Assembly (NCBI GenBank): GCA_964057195.1
Contig: OZ059837.1
Location: forward strand, 4,456,859 to 4,520,858
Source: Orthosia cruda
Taxonomy: Eukaryota; Arthropoda; Insecta; Lepidoptera; Noctuidae
Direction: 5' to 3'
DNA: 64,000 nt
The notes beneath the pieces are model-generated. The model was not told the DNA's origin, searched no databases, and worked only from the letters and a program-made list of their open reading frames with translations. Below, piece by piece: positions 10,266 through 20,545 of this stretch (positions within the stretch are counted from its first letter, which is position 1; each line of letters begins with the position of its first letter). The position numbers and the translations under genes are program-made.

Positions 10266-10799
10266 TTAGATAGAGATAGAGTTAGAGATAGAGTTAAAGT
10301 TAGAGTTAGAGATAGATATAGAGATAGAGTTAGAGATAGAGATAGAGTTAGAGATAGAGATAGAGTTAGAGATAGAGTAAGAGATAGAGTTACAGATAGA
10401 GTTACAGATAGATTTAGAGATAGAGATAGAGTTAGAGATAGAGTTAGAGATAGAGTTAGAGATAGAGTTAGAGATAGAGTTAGAGATAGAGTTAGAGATA
10501 GAGTTAGAGATAGAGTTAGAGATAGAGTTAGAGATAGAGTTAGAGATAGAGTTAGAGATAGAGTTAGAGATAGAGATAGAGTTAGAGATAGAGTTAGAGA
10601 TAGAGTTAGAGATAGAGTTAGAGATAGAGATAGAGATAGAGTTAGAGATAGAGTTAGAGATAGAGTTAGAGATAGAGTTAGAGATAGAGTTAGAGATAGA
10701 GTTAGAGATAGAGATAGAGTTAGAGATAGAGTTAGAGATAGAGTTAGAGATAGAGTTAGAGATAGAGTTAGAGATAGAGTTAGAGACAGAGTTAGAGAT
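10266..10799. repeat. 12-bp minisatellite (GTTAGAGATAGA)n
   Basis: About 44 units of GTTAGAGATAGA, with occasional 6-bp slips (GAGATAGAGATAGA) and early units carrying substitutions. The unit contains no stop on either strand in the frames shown, so long artificial frames appear (VRDR repeats on plus, SLTL repeats on minus). These are not genes. Confidence 0.97.
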
Positions 10800-10944
10800 T
10801 GAAACACAAGTGCTGTTACCTAGCTCAGGGGTCAGGGTTTCACATTTTTATGTAAATTTTGAAGGTAATAAACCATTTATTTATTATAATTCCTTGTGCT
10901 TTTCGCTTCAATCTTTCTTTTTCTCGTTGTCATGGTATAAAATA

Positions 10945-11166
10945 TAGTATGCAACTCTTGAATAAAACGGATTTATATCGAGGGCCATGAATCACTCGTG
11001 TCGCTCATGATTCTAACACTTGAATCACTCGCTATGCTCGTGATTCAATCATCATGAATCACTCCCTACGGTCGTGATTCAGTCGTTAGAATCCTTCACT
11101 TACTTGTGATTCATCTACGGCCCTCGCATTAAATCCGTCTTTTATTCACTAGTTGCATAATATACT
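10945..11166. mobile_element. Palindromic MITE of TGAATCAC/GTGATTCA repeats
   Basis: The outer arms, ATAGTATGCAACTC...CGAGGGCC on the left and GGCCCTCG...TGCATAATATACTAT on the right, are imperfect inverted repeats of about 55 bp. The centre is a run of short palindromes pairing GAATCACTCGC with GTGATTCA. No coding capacity. It would fold into a long hairpin. Confidence 0.75.
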
Positions 11167-11985
11167 ATTATTAAACACGTACAAGTTGAAATTATCTATT
11201 TAAATACGAAGTTACATGAAATGTGTTGCATTTGTACTATTGAGCACGATCTTTTTTGTATCGAAACTTTTTTAAGAACAAAGCAAATCAACCAATAAAT
11301 AAAAAAAAAGAAACTCTTTATCTCACTTGTGAATAATAGTAATGACTAATTCACAGTTTGATAACAGGTGTCATTATGTGCCTAATTGCGGTGAAATTAG
11401 AGCCACTTTATGAGCAAGTGTGTTGAAAAGAGCTTTTTTTTTTAATTTATTGGTTGTTGTTCTTAAAAAAGTATCGATACAAAAAAGATTGTGCTCAATA
11501 GTACAAATGCAACACATTTCATGCAACTTCGTATTTAAATAGATAATTTCAACTTGTACGTGTTTAATAAATAAAACTTTCAATCAAATATAACTTTTGT
11601 TTTGGTCTGTAATAAATAAAACTTGACATGTACCCATTTTTTACGTGGCTAAACCGCTATCAGCGAAAAGTAAAAAAAAGAAAACTCATTCTTTTTCTAT
11701 GACCGATCGCCATTCTTAGAATTGTTAGATGCGCGCGCATAGGAAAACTGATTAATTTTGCCCGCCATTGCGAAAAAAAATTTCAGAACTCGTTTTCTCT
11801 GTTGGAAATGATTTTTTAGTATTGTTTTCTCCACAAGTGTGTTGAAAAACGTCGTATGATACACGTGTGCATTGATGATTGCCGTCCTCGGCTCTCTTAA
11901 GACCCTCACCTAACGGCTCGAGTCTCAATGGCGCCTCAGAGCTAAACACCAACATTACACACTTGTACCATAATGTACTATTACA
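11163..11985. mobile_element. F-family: reverse left half joined to forward copy
   Basis: 11163-11428 is the left 40 percent of F in reverse, ending AAGTGTGTTGAAAAG. 11429-11985 is a forward copy starting at AGCTTTTTTTTTTAATTTA and ending at the normal right end. The two halves are mirror images, so this is another fold-back. The recurring minus-strand frame is open at 11955-11752. Confidence 0.75.
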
Positions 11986-12200
11986 CTTTGTAGTTTTGTA
12001 TTTGGAAGTCGGTAGTATTTTTTTGCAAAAAAGTTCTTTTATTTTTCACTTTTTAGTTGTACCTACGTAATAGGCAAGATAGTAAGGTAACTATACCGCC
12101 AGAATAGATTTCATGAAACTTGAACATAGCCGGTGAAATGAGAGATCTGCGTACCCCTTAAGAGCGTACTGGCGTTATGTTATGTTATGAAATGGTACCA
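11986..12200 (+). repeat. Module K, forward copy at right edge of the fold-back complex
   Basis: ACTTTGTAGTTTTGTATTTG, GAAGTCGGTAGTATTTTTTT, AATAGGCAAG, CGCCAGAATAGATTT and TAAGAGCGTACTGGCG. The same series occurs at 21734-21940. It mirrors the reverse copy at 7288-7347. Confidence 0.75.
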
Positions 12201-12446
12201 TATTATTACCCGTATACTTACCCGTTCCGTTTCACGCCCATCAGCCTAATCACAATGTTATAAGTTTATTGAGGGTCGTTTCCAATCACGCCTGTTTAAA
12301 TTAAAATATACTGGTTGACCATACACATTTCTCTGATTTCTCACTTTATCCATTCTCGTCACTCCAAACAGGTGCCAGACGACAGACGTGAAGTGGCGCC
12401 GTGTTGATTTTGCAAATTATGTTTTTTTTTTGGGTATTATTTTGTA

Positions 12447-12659
12447 CTAGCTTCTGCCAGTGGCTTCGCCCGCGTGTAAAGTGTTTTATCATCATCCCAA
12501 GGGAATATACTGGCAGGATAAAAAGTAGCATGTGCTATTCCAGACTATAATCTATCTCTGTGCCAAATTTCATCCAGATGCATTCACCCGTTCTGGCGTG
12601 ATTGAGTAACAAACATACATCCATCCATTCAGACTTTCGCATTTATAATATTAGTAAGA
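12447..12659 (-). mobile_element. Helitron-like non-autonomous element, copy 1
   Basis: On the minus strand it begins CTTACTAATATTATAAATGC and ends CGGGCGAAGCC...GCAGAAGCTAG, followed by T. A CTAG end after a GC-rich stem is the Helitron 3' signature. Inside is the block CCAAATTTCATCCAGATGC (plus strand), common to this lepidopteran family. No protein. Confidence 0.6.
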
Positions 12660-12832
12660 ATTAACATAAAACCGAAGTGAAGTGAAAGCGTCAACCAAAG
12701 GGCGCTGAAAGACTATCTCGCCGTACCCTGTGCAAGGGAAAGGTAAAGGCGGGCGCTGGGCCTAACGACAAACAGCACATTTATGTAAATTATGGGTATT
12801 TTATCAATCTTGTAGATAGCACTTCTAGGTAC

Positions 12833-13372
12833 CCACACCTCGAACTAACTATAGGGAGGGTAAGAAAACTCGTATGGGTTTTCAAATCTTTGAGACATGT
12901 TATGAGTACAGAACTACAAAATAAAATCTATATCGCACTGGCCCAATCTGTAATCATAAATTGTATCTCGGTATGGGGTGGAGCAGCTCATACGTATTTT
13001 ATAGAACTACTAGAGAGGGCACAGAGCTCAGAGCTGCTCAGAGCTGCTCTCCGTCAGAAAACTCTGTATACTACACATGGTACTAAGATATCACAAAAGA
13101 TAGAATTTTGTGATATCTTAGTACCATGTTTAGCCATGCCAAACTTAAAAAAAAGACGGTGTGATATAGTAGCCCCTACATACTCAGCACGTTCAACTTT
13201 TGCTAGTTGCCAAAATGTAACTGAAGCCCCACTCGTTTATAATAAAGTAAATCGCATACTTAACATTTACCCTATGCAGCTGTATGAGTGTAAGAAGACA
13301 TTGACGGAATGGCTCTTCACACTTAATTATGATGCCGTGGAAGACATTTTGGCTACACTGAGTCACAGATAA
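12833..13372 (+). pseudogene. Jockey-clade LINE reverse transcriptase, C-terminal fragment
   Basis: The frame reads LELTIGRVRKLVWVFKSL, LAQSVIINCISVWGGAA, FIELLERAQSS, then after a foreign palindromic insert KKRRCDIV, NKVNRILNIYP and TEWLFTLNYDAVEDILATL. This is the C-terminal thumb region of Jockey-type reverse transcriptases; the palm with YADD is absent. About 45 bp near 13076-13128 is a perfect hairpin replacing the expected sequence between the ERAQ and KKRR motifs. The 3' side runs into CA-rich simple sequence at 13390. Dead copy. Confidence 0.8.
13076..13128. repeat. Perfect 23-bp hairpin with 7-base loop inside the LINE fragment
   Basis: Arms 13076-13098 (CATGGTACTAAGATATC...) and 13106-13128 match exactly; the loop is GATAGAA. 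The palindrome is in frame with the flanking LINE reading frame. Confidence 0.95.
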
Positions 13373-13387
13373 TATAACTGAGTTGAA

Positions 13388-13555
13388 CATCATGCATACA
13401 CATACACAAACACACTCCAACACACACACACAATCCAACACTCATTCACATATACACACGCCCACTCATACACACAAAATATACATTCACACACACATAA
13501 ACACACGTATATTTATACAAAGCACACTCTACTTTCACACACTGCCATAAGCACG
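13388..13555. repeat. Degenerate CA-rich microsatellite
   Basis: ACACACAC tracts mixed with ATTCACACAC and CATACACA units directly after the LINE fragment. Confidence 0.8.
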
Positions 13556-14385
13556 ATCTTCATTTTATTTTTATTAGTTTAATAAAAATGTGTAACTTAT
13601 ACCTAATTAGCACAACGAAAGAATTGTTAATTAATCACATCACAAGTATCTTCGGATTACTTTCTGGGAAGTCCCGGCAACTTAATTGTATAGATTTAAG
13701 ATAATAAACACATTATTTTTTTATTTTCTTTTTTTTTTTAGTTGCCTTACTATAGAACTTGCCCACTTATTAGTGAATTAGTGATGGTGTATCAAAACTG
13801 AAAAAAGAATATCAAAACATTTTCACAAAAAAAAAACTGCCACATATTACTCTGTGGTGTCGTGGCGTGGCGTGGCGCAAGATAAAATAATGATAAAAAA
13901 TTATTTGTAACAAAAATTTACAGATTACAAATTTTATGGTCTATGGTGGTAATAATGAATCTCTATTCTCTGAATTAATCACACTAATATTATAATGGCG
14001 AAAGCTTGTGAGTGTGTGTGTGCGTTTGTATGTTTGTTACTTCTTCACGCTCAAACGGCTTGACGGATCTGGATGAAACTTGGCACAGAGATAAATAGAA
14101 TTTTAATTTAAGGCTTGCTAGTACCGGCGAAGTAAGTATTTAACGCGCCACTGTTACCGCGATGCGTAAAGTCGACAAAAAAGTCACAGTAAACGTGTGT
14201 AGAGAAGTTTTTATTTTACTATTGCTTTTAAAAGTTACTAAAATACGAGAGTTACAATGCGTGGTAAATAAATAATAACTCATAGTGTGTACTTATAGTT
14301 TAAAAAAAATGGCATAAATCGTATTTTATTTATTCAATTATTTGACTATCCAACTATTTATGTTTTTGAAAACATAAACGGACGG

Positions 14386-15535
14386 ACTAAATAGAAACAA
14401 AAAGAATATATAATTTTACTGTTGTTGAATCAAAATTCATGATGGCACCGATCGAAATTGCCAAAATTTTAGTCATGGGTGTCATTTTTATGTTTTTTGG
14501 GGTCGCTAAATGCGAATTTGTAGTCAAAATAAAATTCCAAGATGATGCCGACCCTAATTTTTTAAACATTCGTCATGGGTGTCGTTTTGATAGTTTTCGG
14601 GATGGGTAATTGTGAATAAGTGGTAAAATGAAAATATAAGATGAAGGCAACCGAAATTTCTGAAAGTTTAGTCATGGGTGTCATTTTCAGGGTTTTCGGG
14701 GTCGCTAATTGCGAATTTGTGGTCAAAATATAATTCCAAGATGGCGCCGACCGAAAGTTTTGACACTTTCGTCATGAGTGTCACTTTCAGGGTTTTTGAG
14801 GTCGCTAAATACGAATTTGTGGTCAAAATAAAATTCCAAGATGGCGCCGACCGAAATTTCTGAAACTTTCGTCATGGGTGTCATTTTCGGAGTTTTCAGA
14901 GTCGTTAATTGCGAATTTGTGGTCAAAACGAAATTCCAAGATGACGTCGACCGAATTTTTTCAGATTTTTGTCATGGGTGTCATTTTCAGAGTTTTTAGG
15001 GTCGCTAATTGCGAATTTGTGGTCAAATTGAAAATACAAGATGGCGCCGACCGAAATTTCTGAAATTTTCGTCATGGGTGTCATTTTCAGGGTTTTTGGG
15101 GTCGCTAAATGCGAATTTGTGGTCAAATTGAAAATACAAGATCGCGCCGACCGAAATTTCTGAAATTATGGTCATGGTTGTCATTTTCAGGGTTTTTGGG
15201 GTCGCTTAATGCGAATTTGTGGTCAAAATAAAATTCCAACATGGCGCCGACCGAAATATTTCAAACTTTCGTCATGGGTATCATTTTCACTAAACTAAAC
15301 ACTACTAAATAGAAACAAAAAGAATATATAATTTTACTGTTGTTGAATCAAAATTCATGATGGCACCGATCGAAATTGCCAAAATTTTAGTCATGGGTGT
15401 CATTTTTATGGTTTTTGGGGTCGCTAAATGCGAATTTGTGGTCAAAATAAAATTCCTAAATGGCGCCGACCAACATTTTTGATACTTTGCTCATGGGTGT
15501 TAGTTTTGAAGTCTGCTCTCCATCTTATATTTTAA
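14386..15535 (+). repeat. Tandem array with exact 100-bp period (GATGGCGCCGACCG units)
   Basis: The block GTCATGGGTGTC recurs at 14472, 14572, 14671, 14771, 14871, 14971, 15071, 15171 and 15271, then about 15390 and 15490. Each unit also holds AAGATGGCGCCGACCG and GTCGCTAA(A/T)TGCGAATTTG. About 100 bp of sequence starting CTAAATAGAAACAAAAAG is present both at 14386 and at 15303, so a block of the array was itself duplicated. Short frames here are artefacts. Confidence 0.95.
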
Positions 15536-15536
15536 T

Positions 15537-15630
15537 TAGAACCATGAATATTCGCAATTATTATTTTTATTTTGACTAATAACCCAAAAAAAACAAAATA
15601 AAATACACCCATGACGAATATTTTAATATT
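15537..15630 (-). repeat. Inverted terminal unit of the 100-bp array
   Basis: ACACCCATGACGAATATTTT and nearby ATTCGCAATTAT read as a diverged array unit on the opposite strand, so the array ends in an inverted copy. Confidence 0.5.
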
Positions 15631-16263
15631 CTTTGAAGTCTGTTAAAAAGCTTTTCTAACCTACTGATTCTGTTACACTGAGGTCTCATAATAAATCGGT
15701 CGATAGATTAGCGAGAAGTCCAGCACGAGTAAAACTGTCATAGGTACTGCCTCGTCAAGGCCTCGCGGGCGACCGAACTTGACTGAAGAGCCGTACGGCG
15801 CGGTGGCGGCCGCTGTGTTATATATAAATTTATTATTAAAACAATTAAACTTTTTTTATAAATTCAACTCTGAGAATAAAGTTCTACAGGATATTAACTT
15901 TTTTTAGATATGTGTTTTAGGTAGTGAATCTTAAATAATCTTCCAGACAAAATAAGAAAATGATCAAAAAAACATCGTTTTAGAGGCCTTTTCAGTTTTT
16001 TTTTAATCGAGCGAAGTTTTCGATATCATGTTTACAATCTCAGAAATGAAAAGTAGGTACATGAAGTCAACTACAATATATATGTTTAATATTGAATCAA
16101 AGAGATGTAAAAGTGAGACTACCTGCCCTTAATTATGTTTCATTTTTAATAAATGTCAGGAATAGCACATAGGATACATTTATCTCGGGAAATGGGCATT
16201 TAAGTTTAATCGGGATAATTTTTGACATTCACGCGGGCGAAGCCGCTAGCAGAAGCCAGCTAG

Positions 16264-16641
16264 CTTTATAATTTCAATAACTGCGAGTAAAAATTACAAC
16301 TGTTTGTTAAAAGACATATAGGCGTTGGATAAACAAGATCTGTACGCAATTAGTGAACCCTGCCTTTTAAACTATGGTTAGTTACCTGTATCTTAAGAGT
16401 GGTCTTATCAAATCAAACAATGTATGTAAGCAAAGACTCGATTTGCGAATAGTCCTGTTTGAGTAGCCATTCCGACAGCTAGACTTAAGGTTCAACTAGT
16501 CGCTTTTTTGTGCGCGAGGTTAAAATGCATGCCATCTCATCCGACAACACGTGCGAATGAGATAGATGTTGTGATGAGCACAGTAAGAAGCTAGTTCGCG
16601 TACGAATTAGCACTTCTGCAAATTTGTATTGAAATGGATGA
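16264..16641. other. No feature recognised
   Basis: Mixed-composition DNA without a convincing frame or repeat. Confidence 0.4.
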
Positions 16642-16649
16642 TGATTTAG

Positions 16650-17158
16650 CAGCCCCGGATCTAAGGGGGGGCAAACCGGGGCACTTGCCCCGGGCGGCAG
16701 TTTCATGGGGGCGCCAAATCCTTGAGACAAGAATTCGAAATATCGAACAAATGAAGCCTTTTTTCCTACAATCTCATAGGTTTTTATCAAGTAATCAAAT
16801 CTTAATATAATATGTTTGAAAAACAAACTAGCTAACTCTTTTTAGCATTGAAAACAAAACTGTATATGCGACGGACTTTGAGGAGCTAATAGATTCTTTC
16901 GCAGAAAAGAAAGCACACCGTGTAAAGTTATAGTCTTTCCTGGTTATATATTGTTTCTGTTTTATGTCACAAATGAAAGTTATTAGATAATAAATTGTTT
17001 AAATTTATTAAAGTATTATATATAGGATTAATATTTAAACAAATGGTCACAAAAATGCTACTCATTGGCAGTTTAAACAGTTTTTCTCAAACACTGAAGG
17101 GAGGGGGCGCCACTATCAGGTTTTGTCCCGGTTCGATAAAATCGTAGAACCGGGGCTG
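16650..17158 (+). mobile_element. hAT MITE, family CAGCCCCGGATCTA, copy 1
   Basis: The termini are CAGCCCCGGATCTA and TAGAACCGGGGCTG, with an exact 8-bp target duplication TGATTTAG (16642-16649 and 17159-17166). Inside, 16847-16933 encodes the last 28 residues of a hAT transposase, ENKTVYATDFEELIDSF then AEKKAHRVKL and stop. So it is an internally deleted derivative of an autonomous hAT. The second copy is at 38740-46001. Confidence 0.92.
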
Positions 17159-17166
17159 TGATTTAG

Positions 17167-18170
17167 GATGAAAACGAGCGCGTGAAACTTTATAAACCGA
17201 CCTTTGGGAGTCTAGATATCATGAAAAATCTACTAAATGTATATTTCCAAAATCAAATTATTTGCATTGTTGAATTAATAATCTATCCCTGTATGGGGGA
17301 CGTTTTGCAATTTTCCTTCTTCTTATGGTATTTATTTCCGCCCAAAGATGCGTTAAAATTAGTGTTGAAATATGGAACTTTCGACGCTCATAACTTTCAA
17401 ATATTTTATTTTTTAACTTTTTCGATAATGATGAGAGAAATTGATATATCTTTTTATTTTGAACGTACATCGTGAAACAGTGGAGTAATCGCTAGACGGC
17501 GTTTGTATGGAAGAATTATCGACTAGTGTAACCTTAACTGTATGTTTGTTGAGGTCGCGAATTTCGAGGTTTTTGTGAGCTTTTTGTGAATGTGTGCGCT
17601 AAAAAGTGTGTCGAATTGATGTCTTGCTAATTGTTTTATGCTGTGTTCCAGGGGTAATGTTGGAACGTTGTTTAGCATAGGGATACACCAATCATACGAA
17701 TCTGTTCAACCCTACTTCATATCACAACGAGTCTTGTAGCCAATCAAAGGCGTCACAAGGCGCCACGACACGTGTATGTTTCCGCCTTACCGACTTCCAA
17801 AGTAAAACAACAAAAAAGTGCAAAAATAAATTTGTTTCGGAAGTCGGTGTCTTTGATACCTACCTCATGTTTTTGGACACTTTCAACTTCCAATTCCAAT
17901 AAGAAAGAAGATATTTTTTGCACACTTTGTGTTTTTGACAGTCGGTTTTTTTAAGTAAAAATGTTTTTTTGCATGTTTTGGTGTTTTCTTGTGAAAACTT
18001 TCTTTTTATTTCGATTGATTGTCAATAAGCAAACACAATAGAAACAACAATAGCGTACGCACACATGCTGTGCTTGCACGTTTGAGGAGTAGACGCGTTC
18101 AGGCCCCGTACCCAGACGTGTCAAAACTATCATATTTGGACTGTAAAAGTACAAGTCACATACAGCTGTC
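17167..18170. other. AT-rich region with scattered AAGTCGGTGTC motifs
   Basis: No gene seen. It contains AAGTCGGTGTCTTTGATACC (about 17841) and TTACCGACTTCC (about 17787), related to the short hairpin module in the F complex but not in a clean pair. The 97-codon plus frame at 17182-17475 resembles nothing known. Confidence 0.4.
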
Positions 18171-18865
18171 CAGTGTTTCTTTCAGGTACTACTCCGGGGG
18201 GGCCCCCCCGGGGCGTTTGGAACTTATTCAATAGCAATATGTTGCCGCACGTTCATCTTTTGCGCGTCTACAGCAATTTACGTATATTCGCGTTGAATAT
18301 CCCTACAATTTGGCAAATTATTTAAACCTGGTATCATTTTAAAGCTGGAAACCCTTTATTGACGTGAAGTGGCACTCATTCAGCCAATCAAGAATTGAGT
18401 AGTGCATGACATATTAAAGAAGCCAATCAGAAACCAGAATAGCACCTAGAAAGAACCCTATATAAAATGTACTCTGTGGAAAGAACGACACACTTTCGAG
18501 AATATCGCCATCCTTTTCCTCTAACGCTACCCCATAAGGCTCTCCCACCCAAACAGCTGTTTATAGATAGTAATTTCGGGAAATTTGTAGAATGAAAAAT
18601 AAAGCTGTGTCCTTATCGTTACGTGTATCTCGCAAGAAAAAACGCACGAAGAATAAGATTTTTGTAAAGAATATTATTCTTTGTGGCTTTTTACAATGTT
18701 ACTTTGACAATTTTGGTTCAGCTTATAGCATCTTTTATTCATTAAAACATTAATAATAATTGGAATTGATTTTAAATATTACTTTGTTTCCTTTATTTAC
18801 TCCCCCCCCCCCCCCCCAGATCTCTTAACTGCCCCCCCGGAGAATTTTGGCTGAAAGAAACACTG
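18171..18865. mobile_element. hAT-like MITE with CAGTGTTTCTTTCAG termini
   Basis: The terminal inverted repeats CAGTGTTTCTTTCAG and CTGAAAGAAACACTG are exact over 15 bp. The flanking octamers CAGCTGTC (18163-18170) and CATCTGTC (18866-18873) match at 7 of 8 positions, as expected for an aged hAT duplication. Next to the ends are unusual G/C homopolymers (GGGGGGGCCCCCCC at 18189 and a C run of about 17 at 18802). No transposase. Confidence 0.82.
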
Positions 18866-18954
18866 CATCTGTCCCTTACGCACACTCAAAATAACCTTAC
18901 TCTAAGAACATAAGGTCACCCCCCAGGTCATAAGACCCAAATATGAGTAATAAG

Positions 18955-19360
18955 TAGATACCTGGGTAGAAACAAATTCGCGATCTGGCTGACCAAAACC
19001 AGATGTAACCTCCGACTACACACCATCTTAGCAGTCGGGTTTTTCGTTTATTTTTTTTATTTATAACTTTTTAATTAGGTCACATTTTTTTTCCGAATTA
19101 GATACATTTAAATATTATATTATAATTGTTTTATATATTTTTGAAATCACATCTTAAATCCCTTAATTTTGATACCCCACAGGCAACGAAGAAAAAAATT
19201 GGGCCGCCATTTTTCTATTTTCCAATTTTAATGTTGCCACTTGCCAGTGACACTCGCAAGGTACTAAGGGAAGGTAAGGTAAGGACTAAGGTAATCGATT
19301 GACGTAAAAATCATCAAATTGACTGATAAACACATTACCCTCCTTCGGTAGTCGGGTAAA
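18955..19360 (-). repeat. Dispersed repeat H, copy 2
   Basis: Reverse complement of the repeat at 5425-5910: GCTGACCAAAACCAGATGTA on one side, AGTCGGGTTTTT inside, and CCTCCTTCGGTAGTCGGGTA at the other edge. Confidence 0.7.
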
Positions 19361-19464
19361 AATAAAAATTCTCACTTGAGAGCGACTTTTCCGATTTATA
19401 TAATTCTTTTTTTGTTTGGTTTGCCAGAATACAAGGAAATATTAAAAAAAATAAACAAAAATGG

Positions 19465-19650
19465 TAGGTAGGTAGAGTGCTGACTCGTAGTCACACCAGG
19501 TTATCACACCAGTGTGACAAACAGGATTTATTTTCTCGTTTGTCACACCACTGATTTTTCCACACCATTTATTCCTGTAGCTAGGTATGTAGGTAGGATA
19601 GGTAGGGTAGATAGGCAGGTAGGTAAGGTGGGTAGGTAGGTATCCGCGGC
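19465..19650. repeat. TAGG-rich simple sequence
   Basis: GTAGGTAGGTAG, GTAGGTAGGATAGGTAGGG and GGTAAGGTGGGTAGGTAGG tracts flank a CACACCAGTGTGACAAAC patch. It resembles the complement of the TACC/TACCC minisatellite at 39-45 kb, but degenerate. Confidence 0.6.
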
Positions 19651-19674
19651 AGACAGCCTGCTAGTATTATAATA

Positions 19675-19845
19675 AGTACCAGGGCGACCGAGCTCTGCTC
19701 GTATGATAAATAGAGAAAAAACGTTTTCCAAAAATGAAACCTAGCTGTAGCTAGATCGATTTATCGCCCCCGAAACCACCTGCATACTAAATTTCGTGAA
19801 AATCGTCGGAGCCGTTTCCGAGATTCAGATTATTTAAATATATAT
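19675..19845. repeat. Dispersed repeat (CTAGATCGATTTATCGCCCC type), left part
   Basis: It contains TAGATCGATTTATCGCCCCC and CGTTTCCGAGATTC, and ends in an ATATATA run. Its continuation (TACAAGAATTGGTCGTTCAAAG) resumes at 20546, after a SINE and an LTR that were inserted at the ATATA run. Confidence 0.6.
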
Positions 19846-20142
19846 AGGAGCAGTGGTGGCCCAGTGGTATCAGCCGCGGCTTACAAGTTGTAGGTCGTGG
19901 GTTCGAGCCCAGGTAGGCGCTTTACTTTGTGTAAATGAATTCATCACCACTGCTGTCAAAACGGTGAAGGAAAACATCGTGAGGAAACCGGCATGACCTA
20001 GAACCGAAAAATCTAAGATTTGTGACATCCACCAACCCGCACTGGGCCCGCGTGGTGGATTACGGCCCATTCCCTCTCACAGAGAGGAGGCCTGTGTCCC
20101 AGCAGTGGGAACATTTACAGGCTGATGATGTGGTGTGATATA
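19846..20142 (+). mobile_element. tRNA-derived SINE
   Basis: A box TGGCCCAGTGG (about 19857) and B box GGTTCGAGCCC (about 19900) form an RNA polymerase III promoter with normal spacing. The body has GTGAAGGAAAACATCGTGAG and CCCAGCAGTGGGA and ends in GGCTGATGATG, the 3' tail shared by lepidopteran SINEs and their LINE partners. It sits in an ATATATA target that appears on both sides. Confidence 0.88.
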
Positions 20143-20146
20143 TATA

Positions 20147-20545
20147 TGTCGGGTTTATTTAGTCAATAGTACGGACGTCAAAAAAAATCGCAAGCGCGCC
20201 ATCTGGCGGCAAAGCAAGAACAACTACGCATTGGCGCGCTTTCTCTAACCACTTTTGTGGAAGGGGCAGTAGAGTCCTCGCTAGAGTAAATTTTTTTCTA
20301 TGAGTAGAGTACTGACAACCTTAGAGTTAAGACGTCGTAGAATCAATGTCTATCCGTAATATTAGTAAGCAAGATTGTAACTGTGACTATTTAAAATAAA
20401 CCCAGTGTAATGTTTATCGAATAATTTCTGTGATTTCATTTGCACGATTGTACCCACCGACCTGCCCACACACGATGTCTTAACCTAAGGGAATACATCC
20501 TGACTTCCCGATGGTTTGCATCTATCGGCCAGCCTTGATGCGACA
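20147..20545. mobile_element. Solo LTR candidate
   Basis: 399 bp bounded by TGTCG and CGACA, i.e. TG...CA ends with a 5-bp inverted repeat, and flanked by TATA on both sides (20143-20146, 20546-20549). It has an AATAAA-like signal (TTAAAATAAACCC, about 20390). Removing it together with the SINE restores the ATATATA-CAAGAATTG sequence of the host repeat. No internal gag or pol is present, which fits an LTR left after recombination. Confidence 0.6.

Larger units (their letters stand above)
13979..16263 (+). mobile_element. Candidate Helitron-like element carrying the 100-bp array
   Basis: The left edge is A then TCACACTAATATTATAATGG, like the TC start of the elements at 12659 and 28882. The right edge is GCGGGCGAAGCCGCTAGC...CCAGCTAG, like their CTAG 3' end. 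Both are in the same orientation. Between them lie the Helitron-type block GATCTGGATGAAACTTGGC (14068), the 100-bp repeat array and about 600 bp of AT-rich DNA. The base after CTAG is C rather than the usual T, so the pairing of these two ends is an inference. Confidence 0.45.

Noticed and set aside
10224..10807. Long frames of VRDR repeats (plus) and SLTL repeats (minus)
   Set aside because: Both are translations of the 12-bp minisatellite; no start context, no conserved domain.
14386..15535. Regularly spaced repeats suggesting a CRISPR array
   Set aside because: Whole 100-bp units are repeated, with no unique spacers, in a eukaryotic genome; it is satellite-like.
19857..19920. Possible tRNA gene
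   Set aside because: A and B boxes are present, but they belong to a SINE head with a long non-tRNA body; no cloverleaf was established.
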